Below are positions 18,729 through 29,526 of a stretch of 64,000 nt of DNA, in pieces (the stretch's first letter is position 1; every line of letters begins with the position of its first letter). The notes under the pieces are model-generated. The model did not search any database and had not been told where the DNA came from. It was given only the letters and a program-made list of their open reading frames with translations. The DNA comes from Acinetobacter pullicarnis (GTDB taxonomy: Bacteria; Pseudomonadota; Gammaproteobacteria; Pseudomonadales; Moraxellaceae), in assembly GCF_006352475.1 (NCBI RefSeq), contig NZ_VCMZ01000001.1, positions 1,178,001-1,242,000 on the forward strand, in the 5' to 3' direction. Made by a program: the position numbers and the translations under genes.

Positions 18729-19297
18729 TGTTGTACTGCCTTTTTGACCGTTAAAATGGTTAGGTTGATACTAAGCAAAATGATCAGGGTTAATGCCAGA
18801 GGCAGTTTAAGCCAGAGCACAAAAACCGAAGTCAGGACAAGACTGGGTAAAATTAAAATGCTTTTAATAATTGGTTTGAGCATTTTAAAACCTGTTGCAA
18901 ACAGCAACCCAGCCGCTGCGGCAGCAAGCCCTGCAATCATGTTTTTAATAATTGGAATATTTTGAAATTGTGCATAGATTTGATACATCGCGATGACAAT
19001 CAATGTCGGTGCTGAAATCAATCCCAATACAGCACAAATTGCACCGTGAATGCCATGAAATCGCATACCAATTGCAGCAGCCATATTAATAATATTACCG
19101 CCAGGTAATATTTGGCAGATACCTAGCAAATCGATAAATTCCGCTGAACTTAACCATTTTTGATCTTCAACAATCATATGTTGTGCAAGCGGTAATACCC
19201 CACCAAAGCCCATTAATCCAAGCTTCATAAAACCCAAGAAAAGTTGTCTTGACGTTGGTTTATAAAGTGCTGCGATTTGTATTGTATTTTGATTCAT
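18725..19297 (-). CDS. chrA: Chromate transporter family protein, first half
   Basis: This CHR-family membrane protein of 190 residues is the other half of a split ChrA. It shows LGFMKLGLMGFGGVLPLAQ near the N-terminus and the CHR motif QILPGGNIINMAAAIG (about 62-77). I chose the ATG at 19297; another at 19312 has no ribosome binding site. It is co-transcribed with the downstream half and divergent from a LysR regulator that probably controls it. Confidence 0.85.
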   Translation of the reverse strand: MNQNTIQIAALYKPTSRQLFLGFMKLGLMGFGGVLPLAQHMIVEDQKWLSSAEFIDLLGICQILPGGNIINMAAAIGMRFHGIHGAICAVLGLISAPTLIVIAMYQIYAQFQNIPIIKNMIAGLAAAAAGLLFATGFKMLKPIIKSILILPSLVLTSVFVLWLKLPLALTLIILLSINLTILTVKKAVQQ

Positions 19298-19326
19298 CTC
19301 TGCACCATTCAAATTTACTTTTACTG

Positions 19327-19383
19327 AAGTATGGGCTTGTTTAGTTATGTTGAAAAATGCTAATTTTGCTGTAATCCATACTT
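19327..19383. promoter_or_regulatory. Inverted repeat in chrA/LysR divergent promoter
   Basis: AAGTATGG (19327-19334) and CCATACTT (19376-19383) form a perfect 8-bp inverted repeat across the 99-bp gap between the divergent genes. It is a candidate operator for the LysR protein, although the 41-base spacing is wide for one LysR dimer site. Confidence 0.45.
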
Positions 19384-19396
19384 ATAAAGTATTGCT

Positions 19397-20296
19397 ATGT
19401 TGGATATCGCTAAACTGAATGCCTTTGTCGTGGTGGTTGAGGAAAGTAATATTTCTAAGGCTGCTGTACGTTTAAATATGCAACAGCCGCCTTTGACACG
19501 TTTGATTAAAAGCCTTGAAGATGAGCTGGGTGTCTTATTATTTAATCGCTTGCCACGTGGTGTGGAAACGACTCAAGCCGGTCAAGTGCTCTACCAAGAA
19601 GCACGCAGTATTTTGAGTCACGCACAAAGTATTCAGCAACGTCTGAGCTATATTGCAAAAGGAATGGAAGGGCAGCTTCGAATTGGGTTTACCAACTCGG
19701 CTGGATTACATGCATTTTTGCCGACACTTTTAGCACAGTATCGTGCTTTATATCCTGCGGTGAATATTCATTTGGAAGAACATGGCAGTCGTGCATTAAC
19801 AGAAGCCATTTTAAATCAAAAACTCGATATTGCATTTTTACGAAAACCAGCGGCTGAGGGTTTAGGCTTAACCAGTATTCATTTATTTGATGAACCTTTG
19901 ATGGTTGCTTTGCCGATTGACCATCCGTTGGCTGAAATGCAGGAGAGCATTGATATGGCTGATTTAGCACAAGATGATTTTGTATTATATCGTCGCTTAA
20001 ACGGTCAAGATTTATATGATCATATTTTATCGCTTTGCTTACAGGCTGGTTTTCGACCGAGAATAATTCAAGAAACCCCACGCTTGACGTTGAGTTTAAA
20101 TTTGATTGCTGCTGGGATTGGCATTTCGATTGTGCCACAGTCGATTCAACACTTTTGGAATAAGCAGATTATTTATAAAGCGATTCATGCTGAGAACAGC
20201 TGTAATGCACCCGTATATGCGATATATTCAGATGCGAAAGAGAATATATATGTGCAACATATTCTGGAGTTGTTAAAAACAATTTCTCCGAATTGA
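19397..20296 (+). CDS. LysR family regulator divergent from chrA pair
   Basis: This DNA-binding regulator of 299 residues has an N-terminal winged helix-turn-helix (residues 1-60, with NISKAAVRLNMQQPPLTRLIKSLEDELG) and a periplasmic-binding-protein-like effector domain (about 90-290). The HTH wording resembles the BenM/CatM-like branch. Its position, head to head with the chromate-type transporter genes, suggests that it regulates them. The effector is unknown. Confidence 0.88.
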   Translation: MLDIAKLNAFVVVVEESNISKAAVRLNMQQPPLTRLIKSLEDELGVLLFNRLPRGVETTQAGQVLYQEARSILSHAQSIQQRLSYIAKGMEGQLRIGFTNSAGLHAFLPTLLAQYRALYPAVNIHLEEHGSRALTEAILNQKLDIAFLRKPAAEGLGLTSIHLFDEPLMVALPIDHPLAEMQESIDMADLAQDDFVLYRRLNGQDLYDHILSLCLQAGFRPRIIQETPRLTLSLNLIAAGIGISIVPQSIQHFWNKQIIYKAIHAENSCNAPVYAIYSDAKENIYVQHILELLKTISPN

Positions 20297-20392
20297 ATTA
20301 AAAGGGTAAGCCATTATTTATTCGAAGCGTTGTATCTATTCGTGATTTATAAAAAACAACATCCTCTACTTTATCTAAAGGGAATTAGGCCG

Positions 20393-21472
20393 ATGCGATC
20401 TTCCACTATTGTTTTCGCGACTTTACTATTTGGTGGTCTAGCTGAAAATGTCTATGCGCAGCCTATTCAAGCGCTGAGTTTTCAGCATGCAGAATGGGAG
20501 CTATATTGTAGTAATACAGGAACTTGCCAAGCAGCAGGCTATCAATCAGATGATGGTGAGAGCTTACCCGTATCTATTTTATTGCGTCGCCAAGCGGGAG
20601 CCAAGCAGCCGGTGCAAGCGGAGTTTGCTTTGGGTTCAGATTATGGTGAAACCTTGCAATACAGCAAGCTTAAAAATATTCACTTTTATATCAACAATAA
20701 AGATCTTGGGCGAATTGAGGTTGATGGCGATGAAGCGCCATTGATGGGGATATTAAATACCCAGCAAAAAAATGCATTATTACAGCAGGCCAATCAATCG
20801 GTAAAAATCGAGTTTAAAAATAGTGATTATGCTTGGCGCGTTTCAGATCAAGGAATGACCGCAGTGCTATTAAAAATGGATGATTTTCAGAAGCGTGTGG
20901 GGACTAAGGCGGCTTTAGTCAAAAAAGGTCCAGCCGATGAATCTAAAGTTTTGGCAGTACAAGCCAAAATCGTGGTCAAAAAAGTAAAAACAGCCGAACA
21001 AGTCTATTTAACCATTCAACCAGATGCCAAGCAGTATAAAGCTTTACATAACAAGCTAATGGCTGCCCGTCCGAAGCAGCAGGATGGCTATGATGCATGT
21101 GAGGGGATTTATGATAGGGGTGAACCAAAATCTCAAGCAATTGATCTCTATACGTTAAGTAATAATAAAGTCTTGGCAACGACATTATGTTGGCGCGGTG
21201 CGTATAACGAAGGTTATGGCGCTTGGGTATTGGATCGCTCTCTCAGCGGGAAAGTTACATATGTCACTGAAATGGCAAGTGATATCGGCAGTGGTGAAAT
21301 TTATGCATCACAAAAGGGCCGGGGTATCGGGGACTGTTGGAGTATGAATCAATGGATTTGGGATGGTCAGAACTTTGTGCATACGATTGATCGTTGGACT
21401 GGGATGTGTAAAGCCTTGGCGGCGGGTGGTGTGTGGAATTTAGATAAAATTGAAGCGGTGGTGCGGGAATAG
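20393..21472 (+). CDS. DUF1176-like secreted protein
   Basis: This exported protein of 359 residues starts at the ATG at 20393, which gives a clean signal peptide ending near VYA-QP. It resembles the DUF1176 family: a Cys pair near the N-terminus (YCSNTGTC), a central region, and a C-terminal half with ACEGIYD, LCWRGAYNEGYGAWV and a GDCWSMNQWIWDG segment. Even Cys spacing suggests disulfides in the periplasm. The function of the family is unknown. It stands alone on its strand. Confidence 0.72.
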   Translation: MRSSTIVFATLLFGGLAENVYAQPIQALSFQHAEWELYCSNTGTCQAAGYQSDDGESLPVSILLRRQAGAKQPVQAEFALGSDYGETLQYSKLKNIHFYINNKDLGRIEVDGDEAPLMGILNTQQKNALLQQANQSVKIEFKNSDYAWRVSDQGMTAVLLKMDDFQKRVGTKAALVKKGPADESKVLAVQAKIVVKKVKTAEQVYLTIQPDAKQYKALHNKLMAARPKQQDGYDACEGIYDRGEPKSQAIDLYTLSNNKVLATTLCWRGAYNEGYGAWVLDRSLSGKVTYVTEMASDIGSGEIYASQKGRGIGDCWSMNQWIWDGQNFVHTIDRWTGMCKALAAGGVWNLDKIEAVVRE

Positions 21473-21514
21473 CTGTGGTTTGATTGCGATCTGGTTCAGC
21501 TAGGGAGGGGGGCA

Positions 21515-21889
21515 TTAATCGAAAATACGTCCCAGAAGTAAAAAGAACTTCTTAATAAGAAAAATAAAACCTTTAAATATTGCGTAAAGAAAAAACTCCC
21601 CCAAAAACTCTGCTAAAAATGAGCTACCTTCGGGTTTTTTAGGGTGCTGTTGATCTTGGGTGTTTTGATTTGGTGTATCTAAGTGATGCGCTGGTTGATG
21701 TAATGGTTGTTGCTGTTGAGCACTGGGAAGATCTTGCGTCGCTGGGCGAGTGTGTTTTTTGAGTTGAGAAAACTGATTTGAATCGAGTGGTTTACTCTGT
21801 GGGATTTCATCTGAGGTCGAGAATACAAGTTTATAAAAAATTAAAAGTAAAATAAGAATTAAACCGCCAGATAATAAAAATAAGGACAT
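21515..21889 (-). CDS. Hypothetical membrane protein with Gln/His-rich linker
   Basis: I do not recognise this protein of 124 residues. It has an N-terminal hydrophobic helix (about 2-24), a polar low-complexity middle rich in Gln, His and Pro (about 45-85), and a second hydrophobic segment near the C-terminus (about 92-120). That layout suggests two membrane passes joined by a flexible loop. It is convergent with the DUF1176 gene. No ribosome binding site stands out, but the hydrophobic pattern argues for a real gene. Confidence 0.6.
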   Translation of the reverse strand: MSLFLLSGGLILILLLIFYKLVFSTSDEIPQSKPLDSNQFSQLKKHTRPATQDLPSAQQQQPLHQPAHHLDTPNQNTQDQQHPKKPEGSSFLAEFLGEFFLYAIFKGFIFLIKKFFLLLGRIFD

Positions 21890-22138
21890 ATTGTTTTAAT
21901 GCATCGCTGTTAATGAAACGGTTAGAATGTTTTAAGTTTAGCTATGGTTGTTTAGAAGTCAATGTGTTTGATCGATCAGCAGTAGAGAGGATTTAGGACA
22001 GCATTGGCCAGTGATTATTAAAAATAGTTTGCAGACAATATGAACCGATGCTGAGTGAAAAATTCAAAAATATAATCGAAGTCTGAACTTTATCTGTAAT
22101 ATAAATAAAAATTGAAAGCGTATTTACGGAGTGATCAC

Positions 22139-22618
22139 GTGGGGAAATATTTATATTGCGGTCTTAGTCTGGTTATTTTAAGTGGTGGTGTTGCTTATGC
22201 AGCGCCAGAACTTGAACAGTATCGTGGCATGCAAGGCCAAGGCGCACAGTTTAAAGATTTTAAAGTACTGACCCAACAAGGTTATATCAGCAAAAAACCA
22301 CAAGTTTCTCGCTATGACTATAACGATGTCTTTAAAGTGAAGAAGCCATTACAGTTTGCTGGCCAAGACGTGATTTATATAACAGACGAATATATGTCTG
22401 AATATGTGGGTTGCTGTGTGAGTGAAGGCTGGGGGGCTTTATTTAAAAAGACCAGTGCATTAACTGAACTCAAAAACTTTGCTAATGCAAACTTTTGCTC
22501 ACTAAAGCCCTTTGATCCCAAAGACAGTCAATATTATACGCAGAAAATTTTGGCTGCTCCGCAAGCTGAATATTATGAATTGTCTTGTCGAGAACGTGAT
22601 TTAGAGTCTGGGAATTAG
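22139..22618 (+). CDS. Hypothetical secreted protein with four or more cysteines
   Basis: I do not recognise this family. Starting at GTG 22139, which has GGAG eight bases upstream, the protein has 159 residues and a signal peptide ending AYA-AP. The mature part carries a VGCCVSEGWG segment (about 89-98 of the longer frame), a later NFCSL and a C-terminal SCRER, so disulfides are likely in the periplasm. A TTG at 22112 would add nine residues but would disturb the signal peptide. It lies alone, convergent with gatB. Confidence 0.65.
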   Translation: MGKYLYCGLSLVILSGGVAYAAPELEQYRGMQGQGAQFKDFKVLTQQGYISKKPQVSRYDYNDVFKVKKPLQFAGQDVIYITDEYMSEYVGCCVSEGWGALFKKTSALTELKNFANANFCSLKPFDPKDSQYYTQKILAAPQAEYYELSCRERDLESGN

Positions 22619-22687
22619 GCCACTACGGGATTATTTATTGCGAGATTATCTAAGGGATTATCTATCCAATAATTGCATGCAAAGATA

Positions 22688-22716
22688 AACAAAAAAACCC
22701 ACTTTAAAGCGGGTTT
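22688..22716 (-). terminator. Terminator after gatB
   Basis: Read leftward, AAACCCGCTTTAAAGTGGGTTT forms a stem with one A/C mismatch around a CTTTAAAG core and runs into seven T residues. It lies 48 bases past the gatB stop. Confidence 0.85.
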
Positions 22717-22763
22717 GATTGTATTTAGGGATAGCGATTAAAGGAGGAGTCTCAATAATGAGA

Positions 22764-24233
22764 TTAACCCAATAATTGTTTCATCAATTGATTGACTTGT
22801 GCTGGATTGGCTTTGCCTTTAGAGGCTTTCATGACTTGACCGACTAAACCGTTAAAGGCTTTGTCTTTACCAGACTTGTACTCTTCAACCATTTTTTCAT
22901 TGGCTGCCAGCACATCTTTAATAATGGCTTCAATCGCACCAGTATCGGTTTCTTGCTTCAAGCCTTTTTCAGCAATAATGGTATCTGCAGTTTGACCTTC
23001 AGATTCCCACATAAAGCCAAAGACTTGTTTTGCAATTTTACCGCTAATGGTGTTGTCGACGATGCGTGCCACCATACCGCCAAGCTGTTGCGCAGAAACA
23101 GGAGAGGCTTGAATATCAAGACCTGCTTTGTTTAAAGCAGCTGAGAATTCACCCATTACCCAGTTGGCTGCCAATTTGGCTTGAGCCGCACCACCAGCCG
23201 CTTGTACGGTGGTCTCGTAGAAGTCTGCCATTTCACGTGAAAGTGTCAGTACATGCGCGTCATATTCAGTAATGCCATAGTTTTCAACAAAACGAGCACG
23301 ACAGGCTGCTGGTAATTCTGGCAAATCGGCACGAATGCGCTCAATTTGCGCATCTGAAATAATGACCGGCAACAAATCAGGGTCTGGGAAGTAGCGGTAA
23401 TCGTTGGCTTCTTCTTTCGAACGCATTGAACGAGTTTCCATTTTTACTGGATCGAACAAACGCGTTTCTTGGCTAATTTTGCCACCAGCTTCAAGAATGT
23501 CCATTTGACGTTCAATTTCAACGTTAATTGCACGTTCAATAAAGCGGAAAGAGTTGATGTTTTTCAATTCACAACGGGTACCGAATTCATTGCCAGGACG
23601 ACGTAACGACACGTTACAGTCACAACGGAATGAACCTTCAGCCATGTTGCCATCTGAAATACCTAACCAGCGTACCAAGCTATGAATGGCTTTTACATAG
23701 GCAACCGCTTCATCGACTGAACGCATGTCGGGCTCAGAAACGATTTCAAGCAACGGCGTGCTAGCACGGTTTAAGTCAATCCCAGTCATGCCAGCAAAAT
23801 CTTCATGCAGTGATTTACCAGCATCTTCTTCTAAATGCGCACGGGTAATCCCAACACGTTTGATGCTGCCATCTTCAAGCTGAATGTCGATATGCCCCAA
23901 TCCAACAATTGGATTGTCCATTTGGCTAATTTGATAGCCTTTTGGAGAGTCAGGATAGAAATAATTTTTACGTGCAAACACTGATGCTTGATCGATATAC
24001 GCATCGACACCCAAGCCAAAACGAATCGCCAAATCAACCACGGCTTGGTTCAAAACGGGCAATACACCAGGCATCGCCAAATCGACAATGCTGGCTTGGG
24101 TATTGGGATCTTGACCAAACTCAGTCGAAGAGCCAGAGAAAATTTTAGATTGAGTCATCAGCTGAGTATGAATCTCAAGGCCAATGACCACTTCCCAGCC
24201 ATCAATCAGCTTTAATTTTTGCGCTTCAGTCAT
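22764..24233 (-). CDS. gatB: Aspartyl/glutamyl-tRNA amidotransferase subunit B
   Basis: This is the 489-residue kinase/tRNA-binding subunit of GatCAB, which converts Glu-tRNAGln (and Asp-tRNAAsn) to the amide form. The GatB signatures [23 protein letters not shown] and [20 protein letters not shown] are visible, and the C-terminal YqeY-like tail domain ends with [11 protein letters not shown]. It is the last gene of gatC-gatA-gatB, and its ATG overlaps the gatA stop by one base. Confidence 0.97.
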   Translation of the reverse strand: MTEAQKLKLIDGWEVVIGLEIHTQLMTQSKIFSGSSTEFGQDPNTQASIVDLAMPGVLPVLNQAVVDLAIRFGLGVDAYIDQASVFARKNYFYPDSPKGYQISQMDNPIVGLGHIDIQLEDGSIKRVGITRAHLEEDAGKSLHEDFAGMTGIDLNRASTPLLEIVSEPDMRSVDEAVAYVKAIHSLVRWLGISDGNMAEGSFRCDCNVSLRRPGNEFGTRCELKNINSFRFIERAINVEIERQMDILEAGGKISQETRLFDPVKMETRSMRSKEEANDYRYFPDPDLLPVIISDAQIERIRADLPELPAACRARFVENYGITEYDAHVLTLSREMADFYETTVQAAGGAAQAKLAANWVMGEFSAALNKAGLDIQASPVSAQQLGGMVARIVDNTISGKIAKQVFGFMWESEGQTADTIIAEKGLKQETDTGAIEAIIKDVLAANEKMVEEYKSGKDKAFNGLVGQVMKASKGKANPAQVNQLMKQLLG

Positions 24234-25711
24234 TATGCATTCTCCTCAGCAATTGCCGCACGTTTGCTATGCCAATCAGTGGCTTGTTGGTATTGATGTA
24301 CAACTGAAAGTAACTGTGATTCTGACCAGTAGTTACCAATTAATTGTAGGCCAACAGGAAGTTGGTTTTGATCAAATCCAACCGGAGCATTAATAGCCGG
24401 TAAGCCTGCGAGGTTGACTGCGATGGTGTAAATATCACCCAAATACATTTCAACTGGATCTAAAGACGCGCCAATTTTATAGGCGGTGGTTGGTGCAGAA
24501 GGTGCAGCAATCACATCGACATTTTCAAAGGCTTTTAAGAAGTCTTGTTGAATTAAACGACGGACTTTCTGTGCTTTCACATAATATGCATCGTAATAAC
24601 CAGCAGAAAGCGCATAGGTTCCGATTAAGATACGGCGTTGTACTTCTGGGCCAAAACCTTCAGAACGTGAACGGGTATATAAGTCCATCAAGTCAACTGG
24701 ATTTTCACAGCGATAGCCATAACGGACGCCATCATAGCGAGAAAGGTTAGATGATGCTTCTGCCGGTGCAATCAGGTAATAGGTTGATACGTAGCTATCG
24801 ACCATAGACAGATCAATCTCAACCAAGATTGCGCCCATGTCTTCAAGTTGCTTTAACGATTCTTCAACACGTGCTTTGACGTCTGACGCCAAACCTGCAA
24901 CATTAAAATATTGCTTTGGAATACCAATGCGTAAACCTTTGACCGCAGTTTTGGTTAAGTTCGCAACATAGTCATCTACTGGTTGATCAACCGAAGTCGA
25001 ATCTTTGGCATCATGACCTGCCATGGTATTCATTAAATACGCACAGTCTTCAGCCGAACGCGCCATTGGGCCAGCTTGGTCCAATGAAGAGGCGAATGCC
25101 ACGATCCCAAAACGTGAAACACGACCATAAGTCGGTTTAAGCCCAGTCAAGCCACAGAAAGACGCAGGTTGACGAATAGAGCCACCGGTATCTGTACCTG
25201 TTGCGAAGGGTGCGAGGTCTGCTGCAACCACCGCTGCAGAGCCACCTGACGAACCTCCTGGCACGTGATCGAGATTCCATGGGTTTCTGGTTGCGCCATA
25301 ATAGGAGCTTTCAGAGGTTGAGCCCATGGCGAACTCATCCATATTCACTTTACCCAAAGTGATTAGGCCGGCTTGTTTGGTTTTGCTGACCACAGTTGCA
25401 TCGTAGGGTGCGATAAAATTGTCTAACATTTTCGAACCTGCAGAGGTACGAATCCCTTGGGTGCAGAAAATATCTTTATGTGCGAGCGGAATACCGGTCA
25501 ACGTGGTGGCTTGACCTGCTTGGCGCAATTGATCAGCTTGATCAGCCTCAGCAAGTGCTTGTTCTGCTGTTACGGTAATATAAGATTTGATCTGTGAATC
25601 AATTTTTGCGATACGATCTAAATAGTGTTGCGTCAACTCACGTGATGAGAACTGGGCGGTTTTTAGACCTTCAGCCATTTCGCGAATAGAAAAACGATGT
25701 AAATCAGTCAT
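24233..25711 (-). CDS. gatA: Aspartyl/glutamyl-tRNA amidotransferase subunit A
   Basis: This is the 492-residue amidase subunit that releases ammonia from glutamine for GatB. The amidase-signature catalytic set is present: Lys in LAHKDIF (about 77), the cis-Ser in GGSSGGSAA and the nucleophilic Ser in [12 protein letters not shown]. The length and domain order are standard. It lies between gatC and gatB in one leftward operon. Confidence 0.97.
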   Translation of the reverse strand: MTDLHRFSIREMAEGLKTAQFSSRELTQHYLDRIAKIDSQIKSYITVTAEQALAEADQADQLRQAGQATTLTGIPLAHKDIFCTQGIRTSAGSKMLDNFIAPYDATVVSKTKQAGLITLGKVNMDEFAMGSTSESSYYGATRNPWNLDHVPGGSSGGSAAVVAADLAPFATGTDTGGSIRQPASFCGLTGLKPTYGRVSRFGIVAFASSLDQAGPMARSAEDCAYLMNTMAGHDAKDSTSVDQPVDDYVANLTKTAVKGLRIGIPKQYFNVAGLASDVKARVEESLKQLEDMGAILVEIDLSMVDSYVSTYYLIAPAEASSNLSRYDGVRYGYRCENPVDLMDLYTRSRSEGFGPEVQRRILIGTYALSAGYYDAYYVKAQKVRRLIQQDFLKAFENVDVIAAPSAPTTAYKIGASLDPVEMYLGDIYTIAVNLAGLPAINAPVGFDQNQLPVGLQLIGNYWSESQLLSVVHQYQQATDWHSKRAAIAEENA

Positions 25712-25761
25712 GAGTACAATTCTTTACGTTTAAAATTAAAATAAGTTCTACTGATTAAATA

Positions 25762-26076
25762 TTATTCAATCACACGAGGGACCAGATAGAGGCCATCTTG
25801 CACAGCAGGTGCAACCGCTTGATATTCATCACGGTGATTGGTCTCAGTGACGACATCTGGGCGCAAAGGCTGTGCATTATCGAAAGGGCTCTTTAAAGGT
25901 TCAACGCCCGCTGTATCAAAGCCTTTCAAGCTCTCCATCATGGCGAGGATTTTATTCAAACTTTGTGCGTATTCAGTTTGTTGCGTTTCATTCAGTGTTA
26001 ACCGTGCCAGATTAGCAATGCTTGAAACAATTTGTGCATTTAACGCTGCAGAATGCTGTGCATTCGATGTTGACAT
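25762..26076 (-). CDS. gatC: Aspartyl/glutamyl-tRNA amidotransferase subunit C
   Basis: This 104-residue GatC stabilises the GatA-GatB interface. The family motifs ANLARLTLNETQ, the centre LNKILAMMESLKGFDT and VEPLKSP, and the proline-rich C-terminus YLVPRVIE are present. It heads the gatCAB operon and is divergent from mreB, with a 134-bp shared promoter region. Confidence 0.95.
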   Translation of the reverse strand: MSTSNAQHSAALNAQIVSSIANLARLTLNETQQTEYAQSLNKILAMMESLKGFDTAGVEPLKSPFDNAQPLRPDVVTETNHRDEYQAVAPAVQDGLYLVPRVIE

Positions 26077-26189
26077 AACATCTCACCTAATCAGTTTTAA
26101 AAAAAATCAAAAATACATGCCTTATAATAAGCGATTGACTTGTTCAAATCATCACATTTAGTTAAAGTTGCCATCTTGCGTCCACATAA

Positions 26190-27251
<1,062 letters not shown>

Positions 27252-27273
27252 GTAATCAGAGAAGGGTGAGGCG

Positions 27274-28131
27274 GTGCAATCAAATCTTTTTTCAAGACAG
27301 CCGCCATCTTTTCGCTCTTTCATCATTGCAGTGCTCACATGTTTCGTTATTTTATTTTTTAACTGGCGTATGCCACATGTGATCCAACCTGCAAGAGATG
27401 TCTTGTACGCTGCCTATAATCCAATATATGCGCTTGCAAGTTACCCTGTATTGTCGAAAGAATGGCTCAATCAGCAAACTAAATCTGAAGCACAATTACG
27501 TCGCGAAAATACAGCCATGCAAGCTGAGATGCTGCAAGCCAAAGTGCGACTGCAAAAGCTTTCGGAATTATCAGCAGAAAATACACGTTTACGTGGTCTA
27601 CTCGATACACCTTTAATTATTGATGGTCGCATGGAAATTGCTGAAGTCATTGGTACCGATGCGGATCCGCTGCGTCACATTATTGTGATTAATCGCGGTT
27701 CAACCAGCCAACTAAAAGTGGGTCAAACAGTACTGGATGATCAAGGTATTCTGGGACAGATTATCAGTGTTTATCCACACAGTAGCCGAATCCTATTGTT
27801 GTCAGACAAAGAGCATTCGCTTTCTGTGCGCCTTGAACGCTCGGGAATGCGTGCCATTGTGACTGGAACAGGCGATTTAGGGCGGTTAAAAATGGAATAT
27901 GTGCCCACCAGTGCCAACATTACCGTTGGTGATAAAGTGTATAGTTCTGGCTTAGGTCAACATTTTCCAGCCGGTTATTTGGTCGGGTCTGTGTCTAAGG
28001 TGCAGCGACATAATACGGGTGAATTTGCACAAATTGAAGTTAGTCCAGCAGCACAACTTGCTGGTGGCCATCATGTTGTGGTGCTTTTTTCAGATTCTTT
28101 AGCGATGGAGCAACCTTATGCAAATCGCTAG
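27274..28131 (+). CDS. mreC: Rod shape-determining protein MreC
   Basis: This inner-membrane protein of 285 residues has one N-terminal helix (about 13-30), a periplasmic coiled coil (about 65-110) and the paired beta-barrel MreC domain (about 120-270). It links MreB and MreD to the elongasome. The GTG start at 27274 follows GGTGAGG. Its end overlaps the mreD start by 14 bases. Confidence 0.95.
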   Translation: MQSNLFSRQPPSFRSFIIAVLTCFVILFFNWRMPHVIQPARDVLYAAYNPIYALASYPVLSKEWLNQQTKSEAQLRRENTAMQAEMLQAKVRLQKLSELSAENTRLRGLLDTPLIIDGRMEIAEVIGTDADPLRHIIVINRGSTSQLKVGQTVLDDQGILGQIISVYPHSSRILLLSDKEHSLSVRLERSGMRAIVTGTGDLGRLKMEYVPTSANITVGDKVYSSGLGQHFPAGYLVGSVSKVQRHNTGEFAQIEVSPAAQLAGGHHVVVLFSDSLAMEQPYANR

Positions 28132-28615
28132 AAAGTTTTCATCTGATAAACAGCGCAAAGATCCGTTTGTAGTGATTGTAATTTCAATCATTATTGCTTC
28201 TGTACTCATGATTTATCCATTGTCCTATCCAATTGCAGCATGGCGTCCACTGTTTATGCTGTTGATTATGTTGTACTGGTCTTTATGTCAGCCTAACTGG
28301 TGCGGAATCTGGTTTGCTTTCTCCATGGGTTTATATACGGATTTATTACTGGATGCTCCCTTGGGAATGAATGCGCTCAGCTATGTGTTGATCGTTTTTA
28401 TCATCCAGTATTTTACCCGTGAGAAACGGATACTTACTTTTAGTAATTTATGGATCATTACCATTTTTGCGCTGGTAGCACATTTATTGTTTATCCTTTT
28501 TGCGCAAGTGATGGGGAATATTCACTTTTCAATTACGCGACATTGGCAACCCTTGCTGAGTAGCGTATTGTTCTGGCCAGTGATTTATTATTTATTAAAA
28601 AGATGGCGCATTTAA
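28118..28615 (+). CDS. mreD: Rod shape-determining protein MreD
   Basis: This small integral membrane protein of 165 residues has five to six predicted helices. It completes MreBCD in the elongasome. The central WFAFSMGLYTDLLLDAPLGMNALSY segment (read in parts) is the recognisable MreD core. Both ends overlap neighbours, so translation is coupled through mreC, mreD and maf. Confidence 0.93.
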   Translation: MQIARKFSSDKQRKDPFVVIVISIIIASVLMIYPLSYPIAAWRPLFMLLIMLYWSLCQPNWCGIWFAFSMGLYTDLLLDAPLGMNALSYVLIVFIIQYFTREKRILTFSNLWIITIFALVAHLLFILFAQVMGNIHFSITRHWQPLLSSVLFWPVIYYLLKRWRI

Positions 28616-29169
28616 TTTTAGCTTCGGGTTCTCCACGACGCCAAGAATTGCTTCGGCAACTTGGCGTCGACTTTTCTATAGTTAGTCCTGATATTGATGA
28701 ATCAGTTGCTGTAAATGAGCAGGCTGCAATCTATGTTGAACGATTAGCCTGCGAAAAAGCACAGGCTGTGCTTCAGCAGCATCCCGATGCCGTAATTCTT
28801 GCAGCAGATACCTGTGTCTCTATTTCAAATCAAATTATTGGTAAACCACGCGATAAACAACATGCTTTTGAGATTTGGTCATTGCTGTCAGGTCGTTGCC
28901 ACCAAGTTTTGACTGGCGTTTGTGTGATGACCGCACAGCAACAGCATAACGTGGTGGTGAGTACTGACGTCGAATTTCAGCATTTAAGTCTTCACGAAAT
29001 GGATGCATATTGGGCAAGTAATGAGCCCATCGGCAAGGCGGGTGCATATGCAATTCAGGGGATTGCTGCACGATTTATTCCATGTATACATGGCAGTTAT
29101 AGTAATGTTGTGGGACTTCCTTTACATGAGACTGCGCAGCTACTAAAAGCGGTAGGGCTTTTAGATTAA
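28603..29169 (+). CDS. maf: Maf nucleotide pyrophosphatase, dTTP/UTP type
   Basis: This cytoplasmic house-cleaning pyrophosphatase of 188 residues hydrolyses non-standard or excess NTPs to NMPs. The N-terminal LASGSPRRQELLRQLG, the metal-binding AADTCVS and the IQGIAARFI segments are typical of the YhdE-like Maf branch. It overlaps the end of mreD by 13 bases, the common gamma-proteobacterial mreBCD-maf-rng order. Confidence 0.93.
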   Translation: MAHLILASGSPRRQELLRQLGVDFSIVSPDIDESVAVNEQAAIYVERLACEKAQAVLQQHPDAVILAADTCVSISNQIIGKPRDKQHAFEIWSLLSGRCHQVLTGVCVMTAQQQHNVVVSTDVEFQHLSLHEMDAYWASNEPIGKAGAYAIQGIAARFIPCIHGSYSNVVGLPLHETAQLLKAVGLLD

Positions 29170-29526
29170 GCAAAAATGAAATGTCTCAATAGATTTATGG
29201 AAAACGATATTTAAAAATGGATCAAGGTAATTGGCTAAAGGCTGCAAGTATACGCTAGAAAATTAAGATGTTAGTGCTCAGTGATGACCTCAAGATCAGC
29301 TTAGCAATTTTAGATTAAACTGAATGATTTATCGTTATAGCTACATCTTTTAGTTATTTAGTTCAACATCACTTGTGATGATGTGATCTGTGCTGCTAAA
29401 TTGATCATTGTTTCGTTATGCACTGTGAAGAATTTGACCATCATAATGGCGACGCATAGTAGCCTCGAAATTCCCCCTATTTTATTTACGATTTTAAAAG
29501 AATTTTATCTTAATTAGAGTTTTATT
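29170..29526. other. 357-bp gap upstream of rng
   Basis: No credible gene is seen. The stretch is AT-rich and contains one perfect 6-bp inverted repeat, CATCAC-TT-GTGATG (29367-29380), about 147 bases before the rng ATG. It probably holds the rng promoter and a leader; I could not place a confident -10/-35 pair. Confidence 0.4.
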
